64,000 nt of DNA from Microcella pacifica (GCF_009371975.2 NZ_VIKT02000001.1:535-64534), one strand, 5' to 3'. Shown: positions 18,578 to 28,785, counted from the first letter of the stretch. Notes: generated from the letters alone by a model not told the origin. Translations and numbers: made by a program.

Positions 18578-19641
18578 GCTGGCTGCCGCCCGACACTGAG
18601 GAGCCGTACGAGGAGTACGACGACGTCGACTACCGCGCTCGGCCGAACCCCAAGGCGAACCGGCCGCGCTCGAAGCAGCGGCCCGCCCACGACGACGCCG
18701 TCGTCGCGCGCGTCACGACGGTCGACCGAGGCCGCTACACCGTGCTCGTCGACGAGGGCGAGGACGCCGAGCGCACGGTGACCGCGACCCGAGCCCGTGA
18801 GCTGCGCAAGCAGTCGATCGTGACGGGAGACCGCGTCGACCTCGTCGGCGACGTCACAGGAGATGAGGGCTCGCTCGCCCGCATCGTGCGCGTGCACGAG
18901 CGCCGCACCCTGCTGCGGCGCAGTGCCGACGACACCGACGCCGTCGAGCGCATCATCGTCGCCAACGCCGACCAGCTGCTCATCGTCGTCGCTGCCGCCG
19001 ACCCGGCGCCGCGACCTCGGCTCGTCGACCGGTACCTCGTCGCGGCCTTCGACGCGGGCATCACGCCGTTGCTCGTCATCACGAAGGTCGACCTCGCCGA
19101 CCCGAGCGCCTTCCTCGCGCACTTCACCGGCCTCGACCTGCAGGTCGTCACCAGTACCCCCGAGCATCCGCCCGTCGCTGCTCTGCTCGAGAGACTGCGG
19201 GGGCGCACGACCGTGGCGGTCGGGCACTCCGGCGTCGGCAAGTCGACGCTCGTCAACGCCCTCGTGCCCGGCGCCGACCGGGCCGTCGGAGTCGTCAACG
19301 CCGTCACCGGTCGGGGGCGGCACACGTCCTCCTCGACCGTGTCGCTGCGCCTGCCCGAGGGCGGCTGGATCATCGACACCCCCGGCGTGCGCTCCTTCGG
19401 CCTCGGGCACGTCGACCCGGAGAACATCCTGCGCGCGTTCGGCGACCTCGCCGACGTCGCCGCCGCCTGCCCGCGCGGGTGCACGCACCTTCCGGACGCC
19501 CCCGACTGCGAGCTCGTCGAGCGAGCCGCGCGCGGGGAGCTCGGTGAGCTCGGGCCGCAACGGCTCGACTCGCTGCAGCGGCTGCTGACGACCCTGCGCT
19601 CGCCGCGCGGACGCGGCACCGCCGATAGCCTGGGCGAGTGA
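18574..19641 (+). CDS. rsgA: Ribosome small-subunit-dependent GTPase RsgA
   Basis: 355 residues, GTG start overlapping the aroA stop (GTGA). A circularly permuted GTPase that tests 30S subunit maturation. Order: acidic N-terminal tail, OB fold (about 45-105), then G4 ITKVDLADP, G1 GHSGVGKSTLVNAL, the RsgA loop GRGRHTSSSTV, G3 DTPGVRSFGL, and a C-terminal zinc-binding knuckle (CPRGCTHLPDAPDC). hisN follows with a 4-nt overlap. Confidence 0.92.
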   Translation: MSWLPPDTEEPYEEYDDVDYRARPNPKANRPRSKQRPAHDDAVVARVTTVDRGRYTVLVDEGEDAERTVTATRARELRKQSIVTGDRVDLVGDVTGDEGSLARIVRVHERRTLLRRSADDTDAVERIIVANADQLLIVVAAADPAPRPRLVDRYLVAAFDAGITPLLVITKVDLADPSAFLAHFTGLDLQVVTSTPEHPPVAALLERLRGRTTVAVGHSGVGKSTLVNALVPGADRAVGVVNAVTGRGRHTSSSTVSLRLPEGGWIIDTPGVRSFGLGHVDPENILRAFGDLADVAAACPRGCTHLPDAPDCELVERAARGELGELGPQRLDSLQRLLTTLRSPRGRGTADSLGE

Positions 19642-20474
19642 CCGACACCACTGCACCGCACGACCCCGCACCGAACGACACCGCCGCCGACGACCTCGCC
19701 CTCGCCCTGCGCCTCGCCGACGCCGCCGACGCGATCTCGCTGCCGCGCTTCCGCTCCCTCGACCTCGTCGTCTCGACGAAGCCCGACCGCACGCCCGTCA
19801 CCGACGCCGACCAGGCGGTCGAGAAGGCCATTCGCGACGGGCTCGCCGCGAGCCGCGCCGACGACGGCATCCTGGGTGAGGAGTACGGCACCCACGAGGG
19901 ACACGGGGCCGGCGCGCACCGCCAGTGGATCATCGACCCCATCGACGGCACGGCGAACTTTCTGCGCGGTGTGCCCATCTGGGGCACGCTCATCGGGCTC
20001 GCGATCGACGGCGTGCCCGCCGTCGGCGTCGTGAGCGCACCCGCGCTCGGGCGGCGCTGGTGGGGCGCGCGCGGGCAGGGCGCCTGGGCGCGCGACGCGG
20101 CGGATGCGGAGCCCCGGCGCCTGCAGGTCAGCGGCGTGAGCGAGCTCGCCGATGCGCGCTTGAGCTACAACAGCCTGCGCGGCTGGGATGACGAGGGGCG
20201 CCTGGATCAGCTGCTCGACCTCACGAGGACGGTGTGGCGGGCGAGCGCCATCGGCGACATGTGGTCGTACATGCTCGTTGCCGAGGGCGCGATCGACATC
20301 GCGGGCGAATTCGACCTGCAGCCCTACGACATGGCGGCCCTACAGCCGATCGTCGAGGAGGCGGGCGGCCGCTTCACCTCCCTCGACGGCGAGACCGGCC
20401 CGTGGCACGGTAGTGCGCTCGCGACCAACGGCGTGCTGCACGACGACGTGCTCGCGCGCGTGCGTTCTCGGTAG
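19638..20474 (+). CDS. hisN: Inositol-monophosphatase-family histidinol-phosphatase
   Basis: 278 residues, start overlapping the rsgA stop. Mg2+-dependent phosphatase; in actinobacteria this neighbour of rsgA is HisN, the histidinol-phosphate phosphatase of histidine synthesis. Metal site: ILGEEYG (Glu pair, about 76-82) and DPIDGTANFLRGVP (about 96-109), plus the C-terminal DMAALQPIVEEAGGRF. Substrate identity rests on synteny; a general inositol-phosphate phosphatase is possible. Confidence 0.88.
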   Translation: MTDTTAPHDPAPNDTAADDLALALRLADAADAISLPRFRSLDLVVSTKPDRTPVTDADQAVEKAIRDGLAASRADDGILGEEYGTHEGHGAGAHRQWIIDPIDGTANFLRGVPIWGTLIGLAIDGVPAVGVVSAPALGRRWWGARGQGAWARDAADAEPRRLQVSGVSELADARLSYNSLRGWDDEGRLDQLLDLTRTVWRASAIGDMWSYMLVAEGAIDIAGEFDLQPYDMAALQPIVEEAGGRFTSLDGETGPWHGSALATNGVLHDDVLARVRSR

Positions 20475-20477
20475 GAT
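20472..20477 (+). promoter_or_regulatory. -10 box TAGGAT of the lipoprotein gene
   Basis: Six nt before ATG 20484 and overlapping the hisN stop codon. This implies a separate leaderless transcript for the lipoprotein. Confidence 0.45.
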
Positions 20478-20483
20478 CCAGGC

Positions 20484-21008
20484 ATGTCTGCTCAGCGCAC
20501 GCGCCCTGCCAGCCGCCGACTCCTCGCCGTCGTCCTCGCCCTCACGGCCGGGCTGGCCCTGAGCGGATGCAGCCTGCTCGACGTCTTCACGGCGGGCAAC
20601 CAGGCCGTGCGCGACAGTGACGGCCAGGTCATCGAGGGCAATGACGAGACCGACGTCTTCTCGCTGCAGGTCGGCGACTGCCTCAACGACGGCGAGATCG
20701 GCGACACCGTCACCGCCGTGCCGACCGTGCCGTGCGCCGACCCGCACGACAGCGAGATCTACGCCTCCTACATCCTGGGCGACACCGACTTCCCCGGCAT
20801 CGACACGATCGTGCAGGAGGCCGACGCGGCCTGCCTCGCGGGCTACACCGAGTTCATCGGCATCGACTATCTCGAGTCGCGCTACGACTTCAGCTACTAC
20901 CACCCGACGGAGAGCAGCTGGGCGGGCGGCGACCGCGAGATCCTGTGCCTCGTCTACGACCCCTCGGGCGAGCCCCTCACGGGCACCCTCGAGGGGGCAG
21001 GCGAGTAG
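20484..21008 (+). CDS. Lipoprotein, septum-formation-family domain
   Basis: 174 residues. A lipoprotein signal peptide ends with lipobox LSGC (Cys at about 29), so it is anchored on the outer membrane face. The mature part carries the actinobacterial septum-formation family pattern: VGDCLND near residue 72, VPCADPHDSEIYA near 92, and later Cys residues in ACLAGYTEF and EILCLVYD that could make disulfides. The family name comes from a weak association with septation; the molecular role is unknown. Confidence 0.8.
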   Translation: MSAQRTRPASRRLLAVVLALTAGLALSGCSLLDVFTAGNQAVRDSDGQVIEGNDETDVFSLQVGDCLNDGEIGDTVTAVPTVPCADPHDSEIYASYILGDTDFPGIDTIVQEADAACLAGYTEFIGIDYLESRYDFSYYHPTESSWAGGDREILCLVYDPSGEPLTGTLEGAGE

Positions 21009-21047
21009 CGTCCCGGTAGCCACAGAACCCACCGGTAGCCGCGGCCG

Positions 21048-22019
21048 CTAGACCGTCAGGACGAGCTTGCCGGCCACGGCGCGCTCGGCCATGAGCCGCA
21101 GAGCCTCGGGCGCATCCTCGAGGGTGAGCACGCGGTCGACGGGCGCGCGGAGGCGACCGCTCGCAAGGTCGTCGAGCAGCACGGCGATGTCTGGCCCGTT
21201 CTCGCGCTGCACGACGCTCGTGAGCCGGTGCCGCACCCAGGGGCTCTGCAGCGAGGCGAACAGCTGACGCTGGAGCCCGTCCAGCATGGGCCCGCCCGCC
21301 CCGTCGGCGCCCACGATCACGAGAGTGCCGCGCGGCGACAGCGCGCGACGCAGCACCGAGAGCGGGCGGCCGTCGGCCGTGTCGATGACGACGTCATGCG
21401 CGCCCCACTGCGCGGGGTCGGGCGTCACGCGGTAGTCGATCGTGCGCTCGGCGCCGAGCTCGCGAGCGAGGGCAGACTTCGCGGGGCTCACGACCGCCGT
21501 CACGTGCGCTCCCCTCATCGTGGCGAGCTGGGTGAGGAACGACCCCACTCCCCCGCCGGCGCCGATCACGAGCACGCGCTGGCCGGCCTCGACGCGCGCG
21601 ACGTCGCGCACGGTCTGCAGCGCGGTGCTCGCCGAGATCGGCAGCGTCGCGGCATCGATGCTCGAGACAGAATCCGGGATGCGCGCCACGCGGTCGGCGC
21701 GCGCGACCACGAGTTCGGCGAACGCCGCGGAGGCCGCGCCGGCCACACGGTCGCCGACCGCGAGCCCCTCGACGCCCTCGCCGAGGTGCTCGACGACTCC
21801 CGCGAAAGCGAGGCCGATGACGGGCTGCCGCGGGGTGCGCTGGCCGACGACGGGGCGCAGCACTCGCGGCTCTCCAGTCAGGATGTGCAGCGTTCCCGAG
21901 TCCGGGCTCACCGCCTCGACGCGCACGCGCACCTGGCCGCGACCGGGGTCGGGCACGGGCCGCTGCTCGACGCTCAGGCGCTCGGGGCCCCCGTAGCCGC
22001 GCTGGACGACCGCCCTCAT
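21048..22019 (-). CDS. Quinone-reductase-like medium-chain dehydrogenase (zinc-free MDR)
   Basis: 323 residues. GroES-like N-terminal domain, then a Rossmann fold with [16 protein letters not shown] (about 150-165) for NADPH. The catalytic-zinc Cys and structural-zinc Cys cluster of alcohol dehydrogenases are absent, so an NADPH:quinone or enone reductase is more likely than an alcohol dehydrogenase. The start overlaps the stop of the HTH gene (ATGA), making it the third gene of a regulated three-gene operon. Confidence 0.85.
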   Translation of the reverse strand: MRAVVQRGYGGPERLSVEQRPVPDPGRGQVRVRVEAVSPDSGTLHILTGEPRVLRPVVGQRTPRQPVIGLAFAGVVEHLGEGVEGLAVGDRVAGAASAAFAELVVARADRVARIPDSVSSIDAATLPISASTALQTVRDVARVEAGQRVLVIGAGGGVGSFLTQLATMRGAHVTAVVSPAKSALARELGAERTIDYRVTPDPAQWGAHDVVIDTADGRPLSVLRRALSPRGTLVIVGADGAGGPMLDGLQRQLFASLQSPWVRHRLTSVVQRENGPDIAVLLDDLASGRLRAPVDRVLTLEDAPEALRLMAERAVAGKLVLTV

Positions 22020-22264
22020 CGTGCACCCCCCGAGGCGGAAGCCGCCGACTCGGCGGGGTACTGGAAGACCTCGTCGAGCGGCACACCGAAGACGTTCGCG
22101 ATCTGGAAGGCGAGCTCGAGCGAGGGCGAGTACTTGCCCTGCTCGATCGCGATGATCGTCTGCCGCGTGACGCCCACGGCCTCGGCGAGCTGCGCTTGCG
22201 TGAGCTCGCCGTGCGCGAACCGCAAGGCGCGGATGGCGTTGGTCACCTTCGTGGGCTTCACCAT
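22016..22264 (-). CDS. Small Xre-family HTH repressor (YozG-like)
   Basis: 82 residues that are almost all helix-turn-helix: [32 protein letters not shown] in sense order at about 21-52. Such proteins are transcription regulators that often control their own operon. It overlaps the membrane gene upstream and the reductase gene downstream. The TGTCAAG-type palindromes in front of the operon (22712-22776) are its most likely binding sites (inference). Confidence 0.88.
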   Translation of the reverse strand: MVKPTKVTNAIRALRFAHGELTQAQLAEAVGVTRQTIIAIEQGKYSPSLELAFQIANVFGVPLDEVFQYPAESAASASGGAR

Positions 22265-22686
22265 GCGGGCACGCCCCCGCGGTAGAGCGCGACCTTCGTG
22301 ACGCCCTCGAGAATGCCGGCGAGGATGAACCCCAGGAAGATCGCGTGGGCGATCCAGAAGTAGTCGGCCTCGAGCATGGCGAGCACGAGCGCGGCGAGCG
22401 CCCCCAGGATGAGGAGGCCGCGGGAGGTGAACTCGGCACGTGCGCTGATCTGCTTGTCACGGATATCGGTCTGCGTGCCGTCGCGATGCGTGGCGATCGA
22501 GACGAGGATCGTCACGATGATGACCGCGACGATCCCGGCGCCGATGCTCCACAGCATCGCGTCGACGTAGGGGGTCTGCTCGAGCGGACCGCCCGCGGCG
22601 CGCGTGAGCAGCACCGAGAGGTACACGATGAACGTGATGATGCCGACGATGAGGCCGACCCACGCTCCCTTTTCTTCGTACGCCAT
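22258..22686 (-). CDS. Four-helix membrane protein of unknown function
   Basis: 142 residues with four hydrophobic segments (about 9-28, 42-63, 86-104, 108-130) and a short polar loop [13 protein letters not shown]. Small membrane proteins coded beside YozG-like HTH regulators are common, but no activity is known to me. ATG 22686 is the start because AAGGAG (22693-22698) sits 6 nt upstream; the longer in-frame ATG 22701 would place the ribosome-binding site inside the gene. First gene of the operon. Confidence 0.75.
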   Translation of the reverse strand: MAYEEKGAWVGLIVGIITFIVYLSVLLTRAAGGPLEQTPYVDAMLWSIGAGIVAVIIVTILVSIATHRDGTQTDIRDKQISARAEFTSRGLLILGALAALVLAMLEADYFWIAHAIFLGFILAGILEGVTKVALYRGGVPAW

Positions 22687-22711
22687 GAGGCGCTCCTTCA
22701 CTGAGGGGGAA

Positions 22712-22776
22712 TGTCAGGTTTTCTTGACACTCCGACAGTAAAGGATGTTCGACACCGTGTCAAGGTTTCTTGACAC
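22712..22776 (-). promoter_or_regulatory. Promoter with two palindromic operators for the HTH operon
   Basis: Read on the minus strand, operator 1 is TGTCAAGAAACCTTGACA (22775-22758), part of a perfect 8-bp dyad with a 4-nt centre. Operator 2 is TGTCAAGAAAACCTGACA (22729-22712). A -35 box TTGACA (22763-22758) is embedded in operator 1, followed after exactly 17 nt by -10 TACTGT (22740-22735). The predicted transcription start falls in operator 2. Binding at either site would block polymerase, which is the classic autorepression layout. Confidence 0.8.
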
Positions 22777-22814
22777 GCGCCGGGCTTTCGTGATGCAGCT
22801 CGCCAGCTCGAAGC

Positions 22815-23195
22815 TCAGTCGATGTCGACGATGCGCTTGCCGAGGGGCAGCAGCGCCACGGGCACCATCTTGATGTTCGCGATCGCGAAGGGAATGCCGA
22901 TGATCGTGATCGCGAGCGGGATAGCCGTGATGATGTGGCCCAGCGCGACCCACCAGCCGGCGAGCACCACCCAGATGATGTTGCCGATGAGCGCCCAGAA
23001 GCCTGAGGTCGGGGTCTCGACGACGCGCTTGCCGAACGGCCACAGCGAGTAGACGCCGATGCGGGCGGCGGCGATACCCCACGGGATCGTGACGATGAGC
23101 ACGAACATGATGACCGCCGCGAGCATCCAGCCGAGGAACAACCAGAAGCCGGAGAGTACGAGCCAGATGACGTTGAGAAGGGTGCGCATGCGCAC
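22815..23195 (-). CDS. YccF-domain inner membrane protein
   Basis: 126 residues built from two similar YccF units: WLVLSGFWLFLGW...IPWGIAAARIG...LWPFGKRVV, then IIWVVLAGWWVALGH...IGIPFAIANIK...LLPLGKRIV. Each unit carries two membrane segments. Function unknown; the family occurs widely in bacteria. ATG 23189 is an alternative start. Confidence 0.85.
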   Translation of the reverse strand: MRMRTLLNVIWLVLSGFWLFLGWMLAAVIMFVLIVTIPWGIAAARIGVYSLWPFGKRVVETPTSGFWALIGNIIWVVLAGWWVALGHIITAIPLAITIIGIPFAIANIKMVPVALLPLGKRIVDID

Positions 23196-23249
23196 AGTCT
23201 GACATCGCGCGGCGCGAGCAGAGCATCCTCAGCGCGTGACAGCGGCCGG

Positions 23250-23621
23250 TGGTGGAGATGGGGGGAATTGAACCCCCGTCCACTGCTGTGATTCGAAGTC
23301 TTCTACGGGCGTAGTCTGCGGAAAGCGTTCTACTCGGCTCCGACCTTTGTCGCAGACACCTAGGTCGACGAGCCCAGCCTCAGTGAAAGTCCCACGTGCT
23401 CCTGAGACGCAGGCACGCAGCAAGTCTCCTCAATGACGCCAGCGACCGGGGCGGAGACGTACCCGGGCTGACGGACTATCTACTCTGCCTTAGGCGGCGA
23501 GAGCGAAGTCGGTGCGCTTGGAATCGGCACCTGTTGGTTACAGAGATCGTTAACGAGATAACTCTGCATCCTCGACCCGCTTCTCTTCGTCTCGCAGGCA
23601 ATGTCGAAACCGATCATCCCC
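23250..23621 (-). ncRNA. ssrA: tmRNA (ssrA)
   Basis: The minus strand reads GGGGATGATCGGTTTCGACA at the 5' end and ends in a T-arm (GGGTTCAATTCCC) and CCATCTCCACCA with the CCA encoded. This is the standard one-piece tmRNA of about 372 nt. It rescues stalled ribosomes with SmpB, whose gene lies about 1.7 kb upstream. Pseudoknot regions lie on either side of the tag frame. Confidence 0.95.
23490..23528 (-). other. tmRNA tag reading frame (proteolysis tag ADSKRTDFALAA)
   Basis: Twelve sense codons then TAA within ssrA. The ALAA end is the ClpXP-type degradation signal. The middle KRT differs from the common actinobacterial tag that I recall as ADSNQRDFALAA. Confidence 0.85.
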
Positions 23622-23739
23622 GTGCGTCACTCCGAGCACCCGAGGGTGCCGAGAGAGGGTCGCTGTCACGCGCTGTGGAGTTGAGAACGTGCGGCCGGTC
23701 ACCCGGCGCACTCGAACGCCGTTGCCGACGTAGCCCTTC

Positions 23740-23745
23740 AGTATA
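23740..23745 (-). promoter_or_regulatory. Candidate -10 box TATACT of ssrA
   Basis: A near-consensus hexamer in the 177-nt gap between the MFS stop and tmRNA. Initiation about 7 nt downstream would give a precursor with about 110 extra 5' nt for RNase P to remove. No strong -35 box. Confidence 0.35.
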
Positions 23746-23798
23746 CGGGATGCTCGGGGCAGGAGCCAGACTGGTGCGTCGACTCTGCCCCGCGCCGG

Positions 23799-25289
23799 CT
23801 AGGTCGTGCGCGCGTCCTGGAGCGTGTGCATGGCACCCACGCTCCGCGCGCGCAGGTCGGCCAGGGCGAATGCGAGCGCGATGGCGATGAAGCCGAGGAT
23901 GACGAGAGCGGCGTGCAGGTAGGCGTCCTGGTAGACGACGATCTCGGTCTCGGTTCCCGTCTCGGCGTAGACCGTCACGTAGAAGGCCGCGGTCGCCGCC
24001 GCGAGGCCGACAGCCGTGCCGACCCTCTGCCCCACCTGCTGAATCGAGCCCGCGACACCGCCCGACGTGACCGGAATGTCGGCGAGGGCCAGTGTCTGGT
24101 TCGGTGCGATGACGGCGCCGCCGCCCGTGCCCGCGATGCCCATGGCGATCGCGACCGCCCACGGCACGGCGGCGGCCGGCAGGACGAGAACGGAGACGAG
24201 CACGAGGCCGAAGCCGACGAAGACGATGGCGAGGCCCGTGACGACGAGCCCGCGACCGTAACGCTCGACGACGCGGCCAGAGTAGAACGAGCTGAGCGCC
24301 ATCATGAGCGCGAAGGGGATCGTCACCATGCCCGCGAAGACCGCGGCAAGACCCTGCCCGAGCTGCAGGAAGAGGGTCAGGGTGAGGAACATCGCCGGCA
24401 TAGCAGCGAAGTACGCGACAGCGAGGAGGGTGCCGTTGCGGTAGCTCGTCACGCGGAAGAGGGCGAAATCGACGATGGCCGAGCGGCCGGATCGCGCGTA
24501 GCGCCGCTCCCACCACACGAAGGCGGCACCCGAGAGGGCGAAGACGGCCAGCCATGCCCACCGGGCGGGATCGTCGTCGGGGCCGCCGGTCGTCAGCACG
24601 AACGGCAGCATGAGGCTGAGCACGGCGACGCCCAGAAGGGCCGTGCCGACGAGGTCGAGGTCGCGCGAGCCGCTGCTCGCCGGCTGCGTGCGCGGCAGGA
24701 GCTTGTAGGCGAAGGGGAAGAGCCCGATGACGAGCGGCACGTTCATCCAGAAGATGAGCCGCCACCCGAGGTCGTCACCGCCGAGGTCGACGAAGAGCCC
24801 GCCCAGGGTCGGCCCGAAAGCCGTCGAGAGCCCGATGACGGCCCCGAAGACACCGAAGGCTCGCCCGCGCGCCGGCCCCTGGAAGAGCTGCTGGATGAGG
24901 CCGAGCACCTGCGGCATGAGGAGACCGGCGGCGACGCCCTGCAGGATGCGCGAGCCCGCGAGCACCTCCACGGTGGGCGCGACCGCGCACAGGAGGCTCG
25001 CGATGAGGAAGACGACGAGGCCGAAGAGGAACATGCGGCGACGCGAATGCTGATCGCCGTAGCGGCCTGCTGGCACGAGGACGACGCCGAACGCGAGGAT
25101 GTACCCGGCGATGATGATCTGGATCTCGGTCGGGCCCGCGCCGAAGGCATCCTCGATCGCCGGCACCCCCACGTTGACCTTCGAGAGGTCGAGGATCGTG
25201 AGAGAGGCGACCGACACCGCGACGGCGAAGGCCCTCCAGCGAGTGCGATCATCCATCTGGGGTTCTGCTGCGCGCGCGTCGTTCGTCAC
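23799..25289 (-). CDS. MFS drug-efflux transporter, DHA2 (14-TM) type
   Basis: 496 residues with about 14 membrane segments. Motif A-like GRYGDQHSRRRMFLFGL follows the second helix, and LDLSKVNVGVPAIEDAF lies in the first; motif C-like GPTLGGLFVD is also present. Likely proton-coupled export of drugs or organic cations. GTG start with TAGGCT 8 nt upstream. It separates ssrA from smpB, which are usually adjacent, so it looks like an insertion into the conserved cluster. Confidence 0.85.
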   Translation of the reverse strand: MTNDARAAEPQMDDRTRWRAFAVAVSVASLTILDLSKVNVGVPAIEDAFGAGPTEIQIIIAGYILAFGVVLVPAGRYGDQHSRRRMFLFGLVVFLIASLLCAVAPTVEVLAGSRILQGVAAGLLMPQVLGLIQQLFQGPARGRAFGVFGAVIGLSTAFGPTLGGLFVDLGGDDLGWRLIFWMNVPLVIGLFPFAYKLLPRTQPASSGSRDLDLVGTALLGVAVLSLMLPFVLTTGGPDDDPARWAWLAVFALSGAAFVWWERRYARSGRSAIVDFALFRVTSYRNGTLLAVAYFAAMPAMFLTLTLFLQLGQGLAAVFAGMVTIPFALMMALSSFYSGRVVERYGRGLVVTGLAIVFVGFGLVLVSVLVLPAAAVPWAVAIAMGIAGTGGGAVIAPNQTLALADIPVTSGGVAGSIQQVGQRVGTAVGLAAATAAFYVTVYAETGTETEIVVYQDAYLHAALVILGFIAIALAFALADLRARSVGAMHTLQDARTT

Positions 25290-25297
25290 GAGGGTTC

Positions 25298-25303
25298 AGC
25301 CTA
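25298..25303 (-). promoter_or_regulatory. -10 box TAGGCT of the MFS gene
   Basis: Eight nt before the GTG start; suggests a leaderless or near-leaderless mRNA. Confidence 0.45.
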
Positions 25304-25340
25304 CGCTCGCCCGACTGGAAGCCGGTGCCAGCGCGGTGCG

Positions 25341-25817
25341 CTACTCGCCGCGAATGTTGCGCAGTCGCATGGCGCGCTCGGCCTCGCGCTTGTCCTGCTT
25401 CTCGCGCAGCGCATGCCGCTTGTCGTACTCGCGCTTGCCCTTGGCCACCGCGAGCTCGACCTTCGCGCGGCCGTCGCTGAAGTAGATGCTCAGCGGCACG
25501 AGCGTATAGCCGCCCTCCTGCGTCTTCTGGCTGATCTTGATGATCTGCGCCTTGTGCAGCAGCATCTTGCGCTTGCGGCGGGGCGGGTGGTTGGTCCACG
25601 TGCCCTGCGTGTACTCGGGAATGTGCACGGCGTCGAGCCACGCCTCACCGCCGTCGATGAAGCCGTAGCCGTCGACGAGGCTCGCGCGGCCCATGCGCAA
25701 GGACTTGACCTCGGTGCCGCTCAGCACGAGACCGGCCTCGTAGGTGTCCTCGATCGTGTAGTCGTGGCGCGCCTTGCGGTTGGTCGCGACAACCTTCCTG
25801 CCCTCTTCCTTCGGCAC
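25341..25817 (-). CDS. smpB: SsrA-binding protein SmpB
   Basis: 158 residues. Binds tmRNA and delivers it to stalled ribosomes. Family landmarks: [51 protein letters not shown], and the basic C-terminal tail [23 protein letters not shown] that enters the mRNA channel. GTG 25817 is chosen over 25856 because GGGAGG lies a few nt upstream and the length then matches the family. Same strand and cluster as prfB-ftsE-ftsX. Confidence 0.93.
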   Translation of the reverse strand: MPKEEGRKVVATNRKARHDYTIEDTYEAGLVLSGTEVKSLRMGRASLVDGYGFIDGGEAWLDAVHIPEYTQGTWTNHPPRRKRKMLLHKAQIIKISQKTQEGGYTLVPLSIYFSDGRAKVELAVAKGKREYDKRHALREKQDKREAERAMRLRNIRGE

Positions 25818-25879
25818 GTCGCTCACCTCCCGTTCACGCCCGATGCGGATGCTCACCGCGCGTATCGCGGCAGCCCTCC

Positions 25880-25885
25880 AGCATA
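25880..25885 (-). promoter_or_regulatory. -10 box TATGCT of smpB
   Basis: In the gap after ftsX. Initiation about 7 nt downstream would give a leader of about 55 nt, consistent with the clear ribosome-binding site of smpB. Confidence 0.4.
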
Positions 25886-25906
25886 CCCGCGCCGGTGCGG
25901 ATTCGA

Positions 25907-26817
25907 TCAGACGCGCAAGTATCGCGTGATCGCGACGTTCGCCGAGACCGCGGCAAGCAGCGCTCCGGCCACGAGCAGCACGGGCGCGACGAGCAGCGCC
26001 TCATCGAGACCGACGAGCGAGGTGAGCGGCAGCGCCTCCGTCAGGTAGCCCTGCACGAAGAACTCCACGATCGCGATGATCGCGACCCCCGCGAGCGCCG
26101 AGCCGATGAGCGCGGCGACGACGCCCTCGAGGATGAACGGCGTCTGGATGAAGCGGTTGGAGGCGCCGACGAGTCGCATGATGCCGAGTTCCCGGCGGCG
26201 CGAGAACGCGCTGAGCCGGATCGTCGTGGCGATGAGCAGAACGGCGGCGACGAGCATGAGCGCCGCGATGCCGACCGCCGTGATGCTCGAGGCGTTGAGC
26301 ATGTCGAAGACGCCGTCGAGGTACGCCCGCTCGTCCTCGATGCTCTCGACGCCCGCGAGGCCGCCCAGGGCATCGACGAGAATCTGGCTCTGGTCGACAT
26401 CGACGAGGTCGACCCAGAAGGCGGGGGGCAGGAACTCCGGCGAGACGAGCTCGGCGGCGGCGGTGCCCGCGAACTGGTCCTGGAAGTTGGCGTACGCCTC
26501 CTCCTGCGTCTCGAAGTAGTAGGTGTCGATGAACGGCGCGAGCGTCGCGGACTCCAGCTGCGCCTCCACCTGGGCGATCTGCTCGGGCGTCGCGGCCTGC
26601 TGCTCGCACCCGCCGATCGTCGCGAACTCCGTGCACAGGTATACGGCGACCTGAGCGCGGTCGAACCAGTACGACTTCATCTCGGTGATCTGCATCTGCA
26701 GCAGCATCGCCGCGCCGACGAAGGTGAGCGAGATGAACGTCACGAGCACGACGGAGACGACCATGGAGAGGTTGCGGCGCAACCCCTGGCCGACCTCGCT
26801 GAGAACGAGACCGAGCC

Positions 26818-26821
<4 letters not shown>
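25907..26821 (-). CDS. ftsX: Cell-division permease FtsX
   Basis: 304 residues. Four-helix permease that with FtsE controls peptidoglycan hydrolases (RipC-type in actinobacteria). An N-terminal helix (about 20-45), a large extracellular loop (45-170) with Cys pair [10 protein letters not shown] and YLCTEF, then three C-terminal helices with [24 protein letters not shown], the FtsX/MacB coupling segment. Its ATG overlaps the ftsE stop (ATGA). Confidence 0.93.
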
Positions 26822-27600
<779 letters not shown>

Positions 27601-27607
27601 CGCGATC

Positions 27608-27613
27608 AGAGTA
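27608..27613 (-). promoter_or_regulatory. -10 box TACTCT of ftsE
   Basis: Seven-nt spacer to the ATG; ftsEX therefore seems to have its own leaderless promoter, separate from prfB. Confidence 0.55.
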
Positions 27614-27675
27614 TGCGGGCGCCCCAGCGACGCCGCGGTGCGACACCCTGCCGCGTTGCTTTTCTCAGCCGGTGC

Positions 27676-28785
27676 TTACTCCACGGGCGCGCGCTTGCGC
27701 CACTTGATGCCGGCCGCGATGAAGCCGTCGAGATCGCCGTCGAAGACCGCCGAGGGGTTGTTGACCTCGTACTCCGTGCGCAGATCTTTGACCATCTGGT
27801 ACGGCGCGAGCACGTAGGAGCGCATCTGGTCGCCCCAGCTCGCCGTGATCGTGCCGGCCAGCTCCTTCTTCGTGGCCGCCTCCTGCTCCTTCTGCAGGAT
27901 GAGCAGGCGCGACTGCAGCACGCGCATGGCCGCGGCACGGTTCTGGATCTGGCTCTTCTCGTTCTGCATCGAGACGACGAGACCGGTCGGCAAGTGGGTG
28001 ATACGCACGGCCGAGTCGGTCGTGTTGACCGACTGCCCTCCCGGGCCGGAGGAGCGGAACACGTCGACCCGGATGTCCGTCTCGGGCACCTCGATCGCCG
28101 CACTCTCCTCGAGCAGCGGAATGACCTCGACCGCGGCGAAGCTCGTCTGCCGCTTGCCCGCCGCGCCGAAGGGCGACATGCGCACGAGGCGGTGCGTACC
28201 CGCCTCGACACTGAGGGTGCCGAAGGCGTGGGGCGCATCCACCTCGAAGGTTGCGGACTTGATGCCCGCCTCCTCCGCGTAGGAGATATCCATGACGGTC
28301 GTCGAGTAGTCGTGCTGCTCGGCCCAGCGCAGGTACATGCGCAGCAGCATGTCGGCGAAGTCTGCGGCGTCGACGCCGCCCGCCCCCGCGCGGATCGTGA
28401 CGACGGCCGGGCGCGCGTCGTACTCGCCGTCAAGGAGGGTGCGCACCTCCATCTCGCCGAGGGTCTTCTCGATCGCCGTGAGCTCGGCGGCGCACTCGGC
28501 CGCGGCGTCCTCGTCGTCGGCCTCCTTCGCCATCTCGATGAGCACGTCGAGGTCGTCGAGGCGCTGCTGCAGGGCCTCGATGCGCTCGAGCTCGGTCTGG
28601 CGGTGGCTGAGGTCGCTCGTGACTTTCTGCGCGTGCGACGTGTCGTCCCAGAGGTCGGGGGCAGAGGCCTGCTCGCTCAGCGCGGCGATCTCTGACTGCA
28701 GCCGGTCGACGTCGACGACGGCACGGATGTCGGCAAAGGTGCTGCGGGCGGCGCCGATGCGCTCAGAGAAGTCAACGTCGATCAT
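27676..28785 (-). CDS. prfB: Peptide chain release factor 2
   Basis: 369 residues in one uninterrupted frame, so the programmed +1 frameshift found in many bacteria is absent, as is usual in high-GC actinobacteria. The catalytic GGQ motif is present in [18 protein letters not shown], and the SPF stop-codon recognition tripeptide in [21 protein letters not shown] lies 9 nt upstream of the ATG. Heads the prfB-ftsE-ftsX-smpB cluster. Confidence 0.95.
   Translation of the reverse strand: MIDVDFSERIGAARSTFADIRAVVDVDRLQSEIAALSEQASAPDLWDDTSHAQKVTSDLSHRQTELERIEALQQRLDDLDVLIEMAKEADDEDAAAECAAELTAIEKTLGEMEVRTLLDGEYDARPAVVTIRAGAGGVDAADFADMLLRMYLRWAEQHDYSTTVMDISYAEEAGIKSATFEVDAPHAFGTLSVEAGTHRLVRMSPFGAAGKRQTSFAAVEVIPLLEESAAIEVPETDIRVDVFRSSGPGGQSVNTTDSAVRITHLPTGLVVSMQNEKSQIQNRAAAMRVLQSRLLILQKEQEAATKKELAGTITASWGDQMRSYVLAPYQMVKDLRTEYEVNNPSAVFDGDLDGFIAAGIKWRKRAPVE

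Noticed and set aside
23250-23330. tRNA-like sequence with T-arm and CCA
   Set aside because: It is the 3' half of the tRNA-like domain of tmRNA, not a separate tRNA.
23826-26048. 740-residue plus-strand frame opposite MFS and smpB
   Set aside because: Composition is dominated by Arg, Asp, Glu and His with no fold-like pattern; the minus-strand genes explain the region.
27676-28785. Programmed frameshift in prfB
   Set aside because: The frame is continuous from ATG to stop, with GGQ and SPF motifs in the same phase.
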